Part shown: one piece after another, positions 1-11,341 of the stretch | Layout of the letters: each line of letters begins with the position of its first letter | How positions within the stretch are numbered: the first letter of the stretch is position 1 | Source of the DNA: Phytoseiulus persimilis | Taxonomy: Eukaryota; Arthropoda; Arachnida; Mesostigmata; Phytoseiidae | Assembly: GCA_037576195.1 (NCBI GenBank) | Contig: CM075102.1 | Span: 6,138,001-6,202,000, forward strand | Direction of reading: 5' to 3' | Length of the DNA: 64,000 nucleotides | The notes under the pieces: model-generated | Seen by the model: the letters and a program-made list of their open reading frames with translations, nothing else | Told to the model about the DNA's origin: nothing | The model's database searches: none | Program-made: the position numbers and the translations under genes

Positions 1-557
1 TCGCTTCATTGGGTCGCTATGGTTGAAGGCTCTGGTTGCCCATCCCGGTTGTACGACCAAGTTGAAACAGTGTAAACGCAACTTTAGCTCTCGCACTTTA
101 CATCCACGACTCGCAACATCGCTCGGGTTCAGGTGGCCTGGAACATGCCTGACTTTTGCATGTCCAATGTGACATCTAATCTTTGACACCTGGTTCTTGA
201 CGAAAACCGGTAGTTTCTCTACCTGCTGCGATTGGATCTGATAGAAGGCACTTGTACTATCTGTCCACAGATGATACTCGTTGACTTCAAACTTAAGTCG
301 ACTCTTGAGGTAAGCACAAGTCTCCGCTGCCAGCGCTAGAGCCCTGAGCTCTAAGCGCGGTATAGTAGTCTTCTTCAAAGGAGCCACCTTCGTTCGAGCC
401 ATCAGTAAGCTCGACGCCCTTCTTTGTTGAGCGTCTGTTATCACAATATAAACAGCAACTCCACACGCAAGGCTACTCGCATCGCTGAAGAGATGAATCT
501 CGACCTTTTCCTCCGTCGCCCCGTAGCTTTCGTACTTCCTCGGTATTTTGTTCAATC
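1..557 (-). pseudogene. BEL/Pao pol, RNase H segment
   Basis: Minus-strand translation is open throughout and gives a Pao-type RNase H. It contains HLFSDASSLACGVAVY (first catalytic Asp), a TIPRLELRALALAAE block (catalytic Glu) and LWTDSTSAFY (third acidic residue), followed by VRHVPGHLNPSDVASRGC, which is the typical end of the domain. The same protein begins in the reverse transcriptase segment at 3005-4012. The two parts are separated by the 45-bp repeat insertion. Integrase sequence would start beyond base 1. Function in an active copy is removal of the RNA strand during reverse transcription. Confidence 0.85.
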
Positions 558-562
558 CTTAC

Positions 563-3003
563 TATATATAATCGGCTTAGTCTGTCAGTTTGTCAGTTTG
601 TCTGTCAGTTTGTCCGCACTTTTTCTGAAAGACATGAAGGTGGTTCTGGGACCAATCTGGACATACTCTCCCGAGTCTGGAGAGGTGATTCCGGTACGAG
701 TCTGACTATACTTTTCAGAGGCTGGAGGGGTGATTCTAGAACCAATCTGACCATACTTTTCAAAAGCTGGAGGGGTGATTCTAGAACCAATCTGACCATA
801 CTTTTCAAAACGTGGAGGGGTGGTTCTAGAACCGATCTGAGCAATACTTTTCAAGTCTGTAGGGGTGATTCCGAGACCAATCTGAGCATTACTTCCCAAC
901 TCTGGAGGGGTGATTCCGAGACCAATCTGAGCATTACTTCCCAACTCTGGAGGGGTGATTCCAAGACCAATCTGACCATACTTTTCAAAACGTGGAGGGG
1001 TGATTCTAGAACCGATCTGAGCATTACTTTTCAAGTCTGTAGGGGTGATTCCGAGACCAATCTGAGCATTACTTCCCAACTCTGGAGGGGTGATTCCGAG
1101 ACCAATCTGAGCATTACTTCCCAACTCTGGAGGGGTAATTCCAAGACCAATCTGAGCATTACTTCCCAACTCTGGAGGGGTGATTCCGAGACCAATCTGA
1201 GCATTACTTCCCAACTCTGGAGGGGTGATTCCAAGACCAATCTGAGCATTAGTTCCCAACTCTGGAGGGGTGATTCCGAGACCAATCTGAGCATTAGCTC
1301 CCAACTCTGGAGGGGTGATTCCGAGACCAATCTGAGCATTACTTCCCAACTCTGGAGGGGTGATCCCAAGACCAATCTGAGCATTACTTCCTAACTCTGG
1401 AGGGGTGATTCCGAGACCAATCTGAGCATTACTTCCCAACTCTGGAGGGGTGATTCCAAGACCAATCTGAGCATTACTTTCTAACTCTGGAGGGGTGATT
1501 CCGAGACCAATCTGAGCATTACTTCCCAACTCTGGAGGGGTGATTCCAAGACCAATCTGAGCATTACTTCCCAACTCTGGAGGGGTGATTCCGAGACCAA
1601 TCTGAGCATTACTTCCCAACTCTGGAGGGGTGATTCCGGGGTCAATCTGAGCATTACTTTCTAACTCTGGAGGGGTGATTCCGAGACCAATCTGAGCATT
1701 ACTTCTCAACTCTGGAGGGGTGATTCCGGGGTCAATCTGAGCATTACTTTCCAACTCTGGAGGGGTGATTCCGAGACCGATCTGAGCACTACTTCCCAAC
1801 TCTGGAGGGGTGATTCCGAGACCAATCTGAGCATTACTTTCTAACTCTGGAGGGGTAATTCCGAGACCAATCTGAGCATTACTTCCCAACTCTGGAGGGG
1901 TGATTCCAAGACCAATCTGAGCATTACTTTCTAACTCTGGAGGGGTGATTCCGAGACCAATCTGAGCATTACTTCCCAACTCTGGAGGGGTGATTCCGGG
2001 GTCAATCTGAGCATTACTTTCCAACTCTGGAGGGGTGATTCCGAGACCAATCTGAGCATTACTTCCCAACTCTGTAGGGGTGATTCCGGGGTCAATCTGA
2101 GCATTACTTTCCAACTCTGGAGGGGTGATTCCGAGACCAATCTGAGCATTACTTCCCAACTCTGGAGGGGTGATTCCGAGACCAATCTGAGCATTACTTT
2201 CTAACTCTGGAGGGGTGATTCCGAGACCAATCTGAGCATTACTTCCCAACTCTGGAGGGGTGATTCCAAGACCAATCTGAGCATTACTTTCTAACTCTGG
2301 AGGGGTGATTCCGAGACCAATCTGAGCATTACTTCCCAACTCTGGAGGGGTGATTCCGGGGTCAATCTGAGCATTACTTTCCAACTCTGGAGGGGTGATT
2401 CCGAGACCGATCTGAGCACTACTTCCCAACTCTGGAGGGGTGATTCTGGGGCCAATCTGAGCATTACTTCCCAACTCTGGAGGGGTGATTCCAAGACCAA
2501 TCTGAGCATTACTTCCCAACTCTGGAGGGGTGATTCCGAGACCAATCTGAGCATTACTTCCCAACTCTGGAGGGGTGATTCCAAGACCAATCTGAGCACT
2601 ACTTCCCAACTCTGGAGGGGTGATTCCGAGACCATTCTGAGCATTACTTCCCAATTCTGGAGGGGTGATTCCAAGACCAATCTGAGCATTACTCCCCAAC
2701 TCTGGAGGGGTGATTCCGGGGTCAATCTGAGCAATACTTTCCAACTCTGGAGGGGTGATTCCGAGACCGATCTGAGCATTACTTTCCAACTCTGGAGGGG
2801 TGATTCCGAGACCAATCTGAGCATCACTTCCCAACTCTGGAGGGGTGATTCCAAGACCAATCTGAGCATCACTTCCCAACTCTGGAGGGGTGATTCCAAG
2901 ACCAATCTGAGCATTACTCCCCAACTCTGGAGGGGTGATTCCGGGGTCAATCTGAGCATTACTTTCCAACTCTGGAGGGGTGATTCCGATTGTTTTATAT
3001 CGT
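563..3003 (-). mobile_element. Inserted element made of a 45-bp tandem repeat array (first locus)
   Basis: About 53 head-to-tail 45-bp units fill roughly 610-2995. The phase repeats exactly every 180 bp, so most units are indel-free. Units differ by a few substitutions; higher-order variants (for example those with GGGGTCAATC) recur irregularly. The block sits inside BEL RNase H and is flanked by CTTAC at 558-562 and 3004-3008, a probable 5-bp target duplication. Its two ends share a short inverted motif: CCGATT next to an AT-rich ATATA stretch. At the left end there are short CTGTCAGTTTG repeats (580-612). Because 45 is divisible by 3 and the unit lacks stops in several frames, long open frames appear here; I do not regard them as genes. 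Confidence 0.75.
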
Positions 3004-3004
3004 C

Positions 3005-4627
3005 TTACCACTCCATTACACTTTTCTCCATCGACTGCGGAACGGGGTCATCCCAACACATTTTTGGAATCTGGTAGATTTGTTGCATTATCAATTTAGC
3101 CCTCAGGACTACTGGTGCCAAACTGCCCAGCCTATCGTACACTGACGCCACTATGCTGAGCACATTCCTCTTGGTCAGCGTGGATGTCGACCTTTCCACA
3201 TTCGGATTCTCGATCTTCAGCGTGTCGGCCAAATTGTCATATCGTAAGCCCAACACCTTCAGACCTTTGTTGCCGTCCTCGATAAATTTTTCTATCGATA
3301 CATCATCTACTCTAAACCTCCTCGTAAGGTCTTCACAGTTCGAAACCTATTTTCGAAGGGTAAAAGATCCGCTAGCAAAAAGGCCCCTCGCGACCTCGTA
3401 AATTTGAGTCGCCATAGCGGGCTCTTGGACTGACATCACCAGGTCATCTACATAATAACTCTGACCAATTTGCCTGACGACTTCTGGATAGGGTCCACTG
3501 TAGGAGTCGATCAGCCGTCGTATGCACGCTGCTAAGATAAATGGGGATGGAGCAAGACCGAAATAGTTTCTAGTCAAGCGAAACTCCTGGGGCCGTCCTG
3601 TACCACCATAATCCCATAGCAACCGCAAGGCATCCCGGTGTTGTCTGCGAACGATTATTTGCGGGAAATATTTTTCAATGTCCGCCATTAGAGTTATGGC
3701 ATGGCGTCGGAAGTTAAGTAGGATCCCCAGAAGATCTGCGTTGAGGTTTGGTCCGCTCCAGAGTGCCTCATTCAGCGAGCATCCGTTCCGTTCCTTGGCC
3801 GAAGCATGGAAGACTATCCTCACTTTCGTCGTTGAACTATCGTCTCTCAGGATCTCACGATGTGGCAAATACGACACGACCTCTCCAGGCTCCTCGTTTT
3901 CTGCGACCCTTTCGATAAACCCAAGCTTGACCATGTCTTCGAATTCTGCCTGGTACTTCTCTCTCAAATTCGATCTTCGGAGACTTGTTTCCAGCACTCG
4001 GAGCCTGGCCAAACAGAGATTTCTGTTCTATGAGGGGACAATATTCTCTTTGAAGGGTAAACTTACGACGAATCTTCTTCGATTCTCGTCGAATGCCACA
4101 GTCTTCATGAAATCCTCCAGAAATTCCTTTTCTGAGCGCTCTTGCTCTGCTCCGAGCTGGAACGCGTCTGTCTCCACGAATTTTCGGAATCGCTCGTCGA
4201 GTGTTTTATCAGCATCGTTCATATCCCTCGGAAAAACACTGTCGGCTTCGGAACTCGCGATGAGACACGATGCTGCTTGCTGCTGGAATCCTTCGACCTT
4301 CTCTCCTTCTTGCGCAGTTCGTAGTCCAAACAACGTCCACCCCAAACGCGTTTCGACGGCCTCTAGTGTCCTCGAGAACCGGATGGCATTGTGTGTCTGG
4401 AACTCTACCAAATGATCGAGCCCTATTACGACCTCAATTGGTTTCTGCGTAATCGGACTGTCCGCTAGCTGGATTTTGAGTTTCTCGAGTTGATCCTTTG
4501 TCTCGTTGTCGACTTGTGGCTTGAACTCTCCTTCGACCATTTCGTCGATCGCCGGAGGAAATCCAGAGCTTCGTCGCTGGTACATCTCTTCTCTGTAGCC
4601 TGAACTCGACCCTACATGCTTCGACAA
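3005..4627 (-). pseudogene. BEL/Pao pol, protease-RT linker and reverse transcriptase
   Basis: One continuous minus-strand frame interrupted by two in-frame TAG codons (about 4014-4016 and 3344-3346). The first 200 codons (4627-4028) show the linker typical of BEL/Pao after the protease, with VVIGLDHLVEF and ETRLGWTLFGL. The reverse transcriptase follows: TKVRIVFHASAKERNGCSLN, LMADIEKYFPQI (palm Asp), and the catalytic YYVDDLVMS box near 3440-3460. The part after the second stop, up to 3005, contains the RT C-terminus (SIVASVYDRLGSLAP). It would copy element RNA into cDNA in a cytoplasmic particle. Broken by the stops and by the repeat insertion immediately downstream. Confidence 0.87.
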
Positions 4628-6230
4628 CTTTGGTCGTTTTGTTGAACATTTGAACTGGAATCAGAGTCTTCGGTCTAGAGCTCAAATCAATCCCCAAGTC
4701 GCGGGCGACGTTCGTTTTGACAAAAGAGAGCTCTGCGCCTCCATCGAACAAGATCCTCACCGGAAGTTTCCTCCCTTTGGTTCCGTACGCTAGTGCCTCG
4801 AAAGTCATGAAATTTCGTGCTGCGTTGCTCTGCTCACTAGCACAACAATTGACCTCTCGGAGTTTCTCAGGTTCACGGCACAAGGGTGAAATATGATTCT
4901 TCCGACCGCATTTGTTGCAAGAAACTGTTGCTCGACACTCTTTGGCCGAATGACCGACCCTCGTGCAACGGAAGCATCTCCTTTCGTTGGCAAACAGTTT
5001 TTTCTTGTCATTGAGCGATATTCTAGCTTCGCAGACCTCTGTTATGTGTTTCGTATCCCGGCAGAATACGCAACCTGCGTCCGGTTTTCTTCCGCCTTTC
5101 TGTTCCACTCTTCTGACCACAGGTAGAGCTGCCACGGTCGGAGTTCGAGCGCCTCGTGCCCCGAAACGCATCTCGCGTTCATTGAGTTTACGCAGTTTCT
5201 CGGGATCTACTGCACTCAGATCTTCACAGATATCCGAGAGGAACTCTATCATAGCATCAAGAGTTTCTGCACTCGCTTCGGCTGCTGTAGAATTCAGGCT
5301 GGTCGTACTTCGGTTCTCGCTCAACACAATCCTTTGAGATGTCTGAAACTCGAGATACAGCTCCACTGGTGTCACTTTTTTCAAGATCGGCAGGAAAAAT
5401 GGTGACACATACTCCTGTGTCAAGCCCGTATCTTTCAGTGCTGCCAGGGATGACCTCACCAACTGTACCAGGGAACGCAATCCTTCTATGTCGTTTCTCG
5501 ATTGCACATCTTTGACTTGCAGAAGTTTTTCGGTGAAATGTGACATGACTTCCTCTTCACTTCCGAACTCATCTTTCAATCGTTTCACCGCTGTCTCGTA
5601 GAACTCTTCAGCCAACGGAACTGTTTTTAGCTTGTTGATGATGTTCGGAGCTGAATATTGACGGAGGTAGTCGTATTTTTCCATCGTTGTCAAACTATCG
5701 TTTTTATGGACTCGCTCCTCGAACCTTTTCCAGAACGACAGCCAGGATTCGACGCTTCCCGTGAATTTCTCGAGTTTCAAAGTTTCAAGTTTCCGAGTTC
5801 GTCGCTCTGCTTCGACCGGTTCGGCAACTCGAATCGGCTGCCGATCAATGACTTCTATCGCCGTTACAATGTATTCTACTTCGATTTTCTTTATGTCCAA
5901 CTGCAGAGCGTCGTTGCCGTAATTTGCTCGAAGCTTCTTATGTTGGTCTTCCAATTCGAAATTGTCGGGCTTGAGTATGATGGCATTGAGCCTCGAGATT
6001 CGGTCTTGACGGTCTTTGATCACATTGACGTAGCCTTGAAGCTGGAACCTGCTTGCAGTTCTTGCACGACCTGTCTTGAGCGCGTAGTCGGCCATGCTGT
6101 TGGCCTCTTGCCGGATGAGCTCCCGCTCCTTGAGCACACTGTCTTGAACATTCAATACTGAAATTCGACTTGCCTCGTCTTGTTGCATTGTGGCTGTGGA
6201 GCATGACGCTTTGGTTTCTTCTTCCTGCAT
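4610..6230 (-). pseudogene. BEL/Pao gag and aspartic protease
   Basis: Starts at ATG 6230 and is open for nearly 600 codons. Gag residues 140-300 are helical, with the KLEKFTGSVESWLSFWKRFE block typical of Pao gag. Three CCHC knuckles follow at about residues 387-400 (CVFCRDTKHITEVC), 419-432 (CFRCTRVGHSAKEC) and 438-451 (CNKCGRKNHISPLC); these package RNA. The protease begins near residue 488 with ILFDGGAELSF, where the usual D-S-G is D-G-G. Around 4610-4630 the reading frame is lost and pol continues in a different frame, so gag-pol is frameshifted there. The start agrees with the leader lying between it and the primer site at 6343-6354. Confidence 0.85.
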
Positions 6231-6342
6231 CGTCGATTTTCAAGTGTTTCAACTCACGTTTGGTGGCTGTGCTTCCTTAGAATTTTTTCTTCGCACTTCC
6301 GCTGACTTGGACTTCTTGCCTCTTCAGAACTGGACAACTGAG

Positions 6343-6500
6343 CCGTTGGGCACCATGTAGTGGAATTTACTTCTGATTCCTCCTGGTGGGTTCTAATTTC
6401 CAGTCCTTCTGAGTTAAAAATGTCCTCTAGCTGGGAATTGCACAGTTGTTTATTCGTTCTCACTGGATCTGCTAACCCTTCTTGATCTCGCGCGCTCACA
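6343..6500 (-). repeat. BEL/Pao primer-binding site and 5' LTR end
   Basis: On the minus strand TGGTGCCCAACGG begins immediately after a TACA terminus, a layout typical of BEL/Pao LTR plus primer-binding site (tRNA 3'-end complement beginning TGG). On the plus strand the LTR would start with TG at 6355 and could end at the CA near 6500, where hAT sequence takes over. The partner LTR is outside the window, so the outer boundary is a guess. Confidence 0.5.
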
Positions 6501-7798
6501 CGCCTTTTTCCTCGGCACCTTCCGTCGATTGTGATCCGTGCCTGTATTCTTGGAAGCTGCTGCGGCTATTCTCAGTTCTATCAAATCGACTTGAATATTT
6601 GACATGCGCCAGGCACAGCTGATGAAAGAAGGGTTTAGGCCATAGCAAGGTCCTCAGTTGACGGCCCAACTTCCTCATGACGGGCGCGCCGTCCGTCGTT
6701 AGCCCACGCAAGTCCTCGATTCGTAAGCCCAACCGCGCAAGACAGTCTTGGAGTGTCTCCAGGAGATGCTCCGCCTGAGCCCGTTCGTGGAACCTTGCGA
6801 GAAGTGGGACCCAAGTTTTTCCCAAGCTGGGAATCCGAGCTGAGGTGTGAAGGGTCACGCCTGTGGGAATTTTGAGGGAACGCATTTCAGCATAGCTGAC
6901 GAGATACCATGTGCCTTGTCATTCTCGATCCTGGGAGGATCCCCCTGAAGTAATTACCCAGGAAACGCTTCCGTTGCCATGTCCATTCGTCTGCTGTAAG
7001 AGTGAACACCGTACCGCCGTCACGGAGCTTTTCCAGATCTCGGTTCACCACCTGCATCGCTCGTCTGCGGAATTCACAATCGTGAGAAACGTGGCATCTG
7101 AAGAGCAAGTATAAAAGCAGGAATATTTGAACAACCTCACCTCGCTTCGCTGTCGGTGCAACGTCTGGCGATGCTCTCGCTCATCGGTCCGAGACTCATG
7201 AGCGAGAAGTTAACCCGATGCACCGCGTGGCCGAAAGTTTGCAGCGGATAGTTGAGACAGGCTACCATCGTTCCAACGATCCATGCTTCGGTACTTTCCC
7301 GTTGTACAAACGTTCCCTTCTTTTCATGCATAGTTACGTACCCACGGAGGCTCGTCATGCTTCCTTTTACAGCTCGAATCTTCTTGTGACACATAAGACA
7401 ACTATATGTCTCGTCACCAGCGGGTTCGAAAAAATCGAGCATGGGATCTGATGGGGCACAGTTGTATAGCATGAGATTGATGAACGATGGAATCATCGAT
7501 ATAACGTGATACGTATCACGCTGCATGATCCTGTCATACTTCTGGGTCTGGGCGCACGTCCTCTGCTCCGCTTAGGTGGTGCGATTTCCTCGATGGATGA
7601 GTTATCTCGCTCAGAACCGTCTCCGTCACAAACGGAAGACTGTCCAGCCCAGGGCCCGGCTTCGTTGTCGTCAGCTTCGAGAGAAGGTTCTGCCGTGGCT
7701 ATCGGTGGCTCTTCCTCCTCTACCGACGCTGTGTAGAAGGCGTGAGTTCTACCCATGGCATCACATATTAGAGCGCGGGAACGGGATCGGGGGCACAT
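6496..7798 (-). pseudogene. hAT transposase fragment (hAT-1)
   Basis: Minus-strand pieces form an N-terminal half of a hAT transposase. At 7137-7526 there is a BED-type finger region (DETYSCLMCHKKI then an HE/HK pair) after an acidic, basic-patch leader at 7493-7798. A 43-bp GT-AG gap (7098-7140) joins in phase 2 to 6887-7097, containing FTLTADEWTWQRKRF, the conserved segment holding the first catalytic Asp. After a frameshift near 6886 the frame at 6496-6885 holds LRGLTTDGAPVM (second catalytic Asp) and FFHQLCLAHV. The C-terminal dimerisation domain is missing: the sequence runs into the BEL LTR. The related but distinct copy at 45791-47408 shares TVDEW and GLTT blocks. Confidence 0.75.
7098..7140 (-). 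other. Probable 43-bp intron in hAT-1
   Basis: On the minus strand the segment begins GTGAGG and ends TTGCTCTTCAG. Removal joins two transposase frames in phase. The left exon ends in the post-BED region and the right exon leads into the TADEW block. The small size is compatible with short-intron animals; no transcript evidence is available. Confidence 0.5.
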
Positions 7799-8029
7799 AC
7801 CTCACTTCTTCTCAAGGAATACGACGTGGATCACGTCTCAGTCGAGCATGCAGCATGCACCATGCACATCGACCAATACTCACTATGTCTCTTCGTTGTT
7901 CTTCTTCTCTTAGGCATCCAATTGAATGAGCCGGTGTTACATGAGAATTGTTGGCATTGGATTGGATTGGATTTATTTCGATCTTCCATATGCACATATG
8001 GTCCCTTTCATTCCAGGGGTGAGTCGTAT

Positions 8030-11000
8030 TGCGTTCACAGATCTTGCCGCTCCCAGTTAGTTAGGGTCACCTTCGTCTTTCGCAGAACTTCATGTTTGCT
8101 ATTGGGTGTGAGTCCAATTCGGAAGGGAAACTCCTCTGGGGGTAAAGTTCGTTCCTCGCACCCCAAGACTACGTGTCTTTCTATTTAGGGTGCTCCACAT
8201 CTTGAACAGTTGATGTCGATGGAGGAATCGCGGTTGTGTTGCCGGGTCTTGGTGTTTAGCATTCCCGCCCTGGTTAACGCTGAGAGTTGGCTTCCGCGGG
8301 AGTTATCGTACAGTCCGGGGTTGATTCCTCTAGTCTCTTTGTATCGTCGGCATGTACTCAGTGTGGATTTGGACTCCATCCTGTCTCTCCAGGTGGACGT
8401 CAAATTTATTCCGCACCCTCAGTTTGAGTTCTTTGCGGAACGTCCTCTACATCAGCTTGCCGGATGTGTTTCTGGCCAGTCGGATGTCCCCACATTTGAA
8501 TTGCGTGCTCAGTTTTTTGAGTCTCTCGGATGCTTCGATTTTGGTTTTTGTGAGTTCGATGGCCTCGAGGACAATTTTTGGCCATCTATGTGGATCCATT
8601 TGTTTTATCCTCTCGAAGAACATCACTTTGCTTATGGTCTCTCTGGCATCGAAGGAGCTCCATCCGAGTTCTCCCTCAATGAACTCCTTCGCTAAAGTGG
8701 AGTGCGGTATGCCAAGAGCCCATCTTCCCGCGTCACTCTGCCTGACTTCTGTGAGGTTTCTCAGTCTTTTTGGCATGGTAATCACTGCATTGCAGTATGT
8801 GAGCTGCGGGACCGCTGTAGCTTTCCAGAGTATTTTGGAGACTTCGAATCGGTCGAAGCTCCAAAGTGCTTTCGCGTTTAGTCTCTGGATTGCTTGGTCA
8901 GCTTTTTCTGACAGTTTAGGCCATTGTCTAGCCAAGTGGTCGCGGTCGGTGGATAGATCGATCCCTAGATATTTGTATGATTCCACCATAGGTATTGGTA
9001 ATCCTTGTATCCTGAGGTCTCTATCCGGAGTATGGGTTCCTGCTGGTCGAGAGAAGACCATTACACCGCTCTTCTCTGGGTTAAATTTGATGGACATGTT
9101 GTCCCCGAACCTTGTAGTAACCTCGAGGAGCGTTTCCATATCTCCCATGCTGTTTGTCATCAGAGCTAGGTCATCTGCAAACAGCAATCCGGGAATTGTG
9201 AAGAACTTTTTTTCTCTCACATCCCAGAAGTTGCCTTTCCTTGCGGATCTGAATCCTCGTCCTGTTGCCAGGAGTTCTCGTTCAAGGTTCGCAATGTAGA
9301 GGCTGAATAGGATCGGAGATAGTGGACAACCTTGTCGGAGTCCAATTGGTATGAACATTTCGTCCGACGTGTAGTCCCCATGTCGGAGAACAACGCGGGT
9401 ATCCTCGTACAGGTATTTAAGGATTTCGAGCAGTGGTTTGCTCATCTCTCTCTCCTCTAGAGTTCGCCATAGCTTCTTCCGATCGATTCGGTCGCACGCT
9501 TTTGTGGCGTCTAGGAAAACGCAATAAAGCCCTTTCTTATGGGATCTTGCGGTTTCGATTGCAGTTGTCAAGATGAATATGTTGTCATCTCCTCTGCAAT
9601 CCTTTCTGAACCCATTTTGCATTTCTGATAGCTGCTCCGTATCTTCCGCCCATTTTTGTATATGTTTCCCAAGTATTTTGGTCTGATACTGTTATGGGTC
9701 TGTATGTTCTGAGGTTTCTCTTTATCGAGTTTGGTTTTTCAATCAGGGACACCCTGCCTATCCTCTATTCTGCTGGTATCTCATGGGTACCTTGTAGAAT
9801 AGCGTTGAAGACATCTGTTACGTAGTTGTATCCAGTGTCGTCTAGTGCCTTGAAGACTTTAGCTGGTATTCTATCCGGCCCCGTCGCAGATGGAGCGGAT
9901 ATCGACACGAGTGTCGACTTCACCCACCCTACAGTTGTGGTCAGATTTACCGGTTCTCTTGGGAGATTGGATTCCCTCTGGGGTTCGGGGTTTCCTGTTG
10001 CCTCCAGTAAGCTTTTTGCTACCAGCGTAAGGTGTGACGTCATCTGTGTCGGTTGGATGTCGTCACCCTTCTCGTCTAGCACGCACAGCTTTTTTGGGGG
10101 TTTGTATTCATTCCTCCTAATGTGGTCCCAGAAGGCTTTTGATTTTGCCTGTCTTGGAGCCCTCATGATTTTATCATATATTCTCTGATTTTCGGTTTCG
10201 AGCAAGCGGGCAACCTCACTTCGGACAGCGTCTTGTGTCTGTCTATATTGTTGTCTCGCCTTGTCGGCGCCTGTTCCTAGGCGTTTCGCTCTCCTCCATT
10301 CCCGGTTCTGTTCCCTCCTTAGCTTCGATAGTCTCGTTAGCTCCGGTGAGGACATTTTTTCCCTCGGGTTCAGATTAACGAGTTTGCTGTTTTCGTTCAA
10401 AGCATTTTGGAGGGTGTCTATCAGATCTCTGTAGCTGGCAGACCATGTTGTCCTGGTCTTCGTCATGAGAGTCTCTGAGGCCTTCTCCGCTGCTCTTTTC
10501 GATCTTAACAGTTTCACTCGTACCTTCTTTTGGTGTGCATAGCCTCTTGGTTTACCCATTTGTAGGGTCATCAGGTTATGATCACTCCAATGAAGGATTT
10601 CCTTCTTTTCGTTAATGTGCATATACGTTAGTTCCCGATAGGTTCGGGAGTTACATAGCACGTAGTCTATTGTAGTGGAAATCCCACCCTGGGTTCGTGT
10701 GGTCTTCCCTCTACATTTTTCGGTCAGATTGAGAATGATTAGATCGTTTTCATTGGCTAACTCTTGGAGAAGTTTGCCACGTCTATCTGTTCTCCCGTCA
10801 AATTTGTATAGATGGGCGTTTATGTCTCCCCCCCCACCACAATTTTGACACCTAACGGTCTGTGTTCTCGAATGATGCGCCTAATCTCTTTGAATTGGTG
10901 TTCGTTCGATTTGTGCTCCATCGTAATGACGGCGTATACTGATATGAGGATCCAAGGTTGGCCCTCTATATCAGTCCCCAGAGCAATGAAATCTTCCCCT

Positions 11001-11300
11001 TTATGTGTCCAGCGTGATTCATCCATGGTGGAACGGATGAGTATTCCCGTACCACCAGACGACTTGTTGCCAGAGGGGCCAGATCGATTGCTACCCTGGA
11101 AAGTGAACCCCTGTATATGTGGTGGTTCTTCTATATTCATCAGGTTGGTTTCAGTTAGGAGGAGGACGTCATATGGTGATGGCGTTCCCTCACTCTGTCC
11201 CTCTAATAGATCTTTCCTCAGACTTTCCCACTTGACTGCGCTTTTCCCCCTTTGCATATTGAAGACCCCGATTCTGAGGTCAACACTGCGTGTTTTATTT
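8030..11300 (-). pseudogene. LINE-A ORF2: endonuclease, reverse transcriptase, C-terminal CCHC
   Basis: AP-type endonuclease first (11257-10820: YDVLLLTETNL, GGTGILIRS, then IVVGG), broken by a frameshift at the C-run near 10828-10836, and ending with HWSDHNLM at about 10590. A 250-residue linker leads to the RT: ATGPDRIPAKVFK near 9860, NGFRKDCRGDDNIFIL near 9600, GLRQGCPLSPILFSLYI, and the catalytic FADDLALM near 9170. A frameshift and small deletion lie at 9622-9765. After the thumb (8447) another frame continues to about 8030, with INCSRCGAP, a TAG, then HVVLGC, which together make a C-x2-C...H-x4-C finger as in LINE-B. Nicks the target and primes reverse transcription; this copy is inactive. 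Confidence 0.85.
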
Positions 11301-11341
11301 TCCTCCTCGGCTGGGGTTTGCTTCTTGGGGGGTGCGGTCCG

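Larger units (their letters stand above)
1..6500 (-). mobile_element. BEL/Pao LTR retrotransposon, 3' end cut by window start
   Basis: Read on the minus strand the order is LTR-like end, primer site, gag with three zinc knuckles, aspartic protease, reverse transcriptase and RNase H, the order expected of BEL/Pao elements. The RNase H segment continues to base 1, so the integrase and 3' LTR lie outside the window. The element carries one frameshift near 4610-4630, in-frame stops near 4016 and 3344, and the 2.4 kb repeat insertion at 563-3003. It is therefore a defective copy. Its right neighbour is a hAT transposase fragment that abuts the presumed LTR. Confidence 0.85.

Noticed and set aside
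558..3008. Array as a spliced intron (GTAAG...AG) in BEL pol
   Set aside because: The minus strand does read G-GTAAG at one edge and ATATATAG at the other, but joining at any of these sites gives a stop or the wrong frame. A 5-bp target duplication explains the edges better.
585..3011. 808-codon minus-strand open frame across the 45-bp array
   Set aside because: It opens at GTG, not ATG, lies in a tandem repeat whose unit is a multiple of 3 and open in several frames, and interrupts a BEL gene. Treated as repeat artefact; same for the frames at 53037-54211.
3678..4415. 245-codon plus-strand frame opposite BEL RT
   Set aside because: Shadow of the reverse-transcriptase gene on the other strand.
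8352..9299. 315-codon plus-strand frame opposite LINE-A RT
   Set aside because: Antisense shadow; the minus strand carries clear RT motifs.
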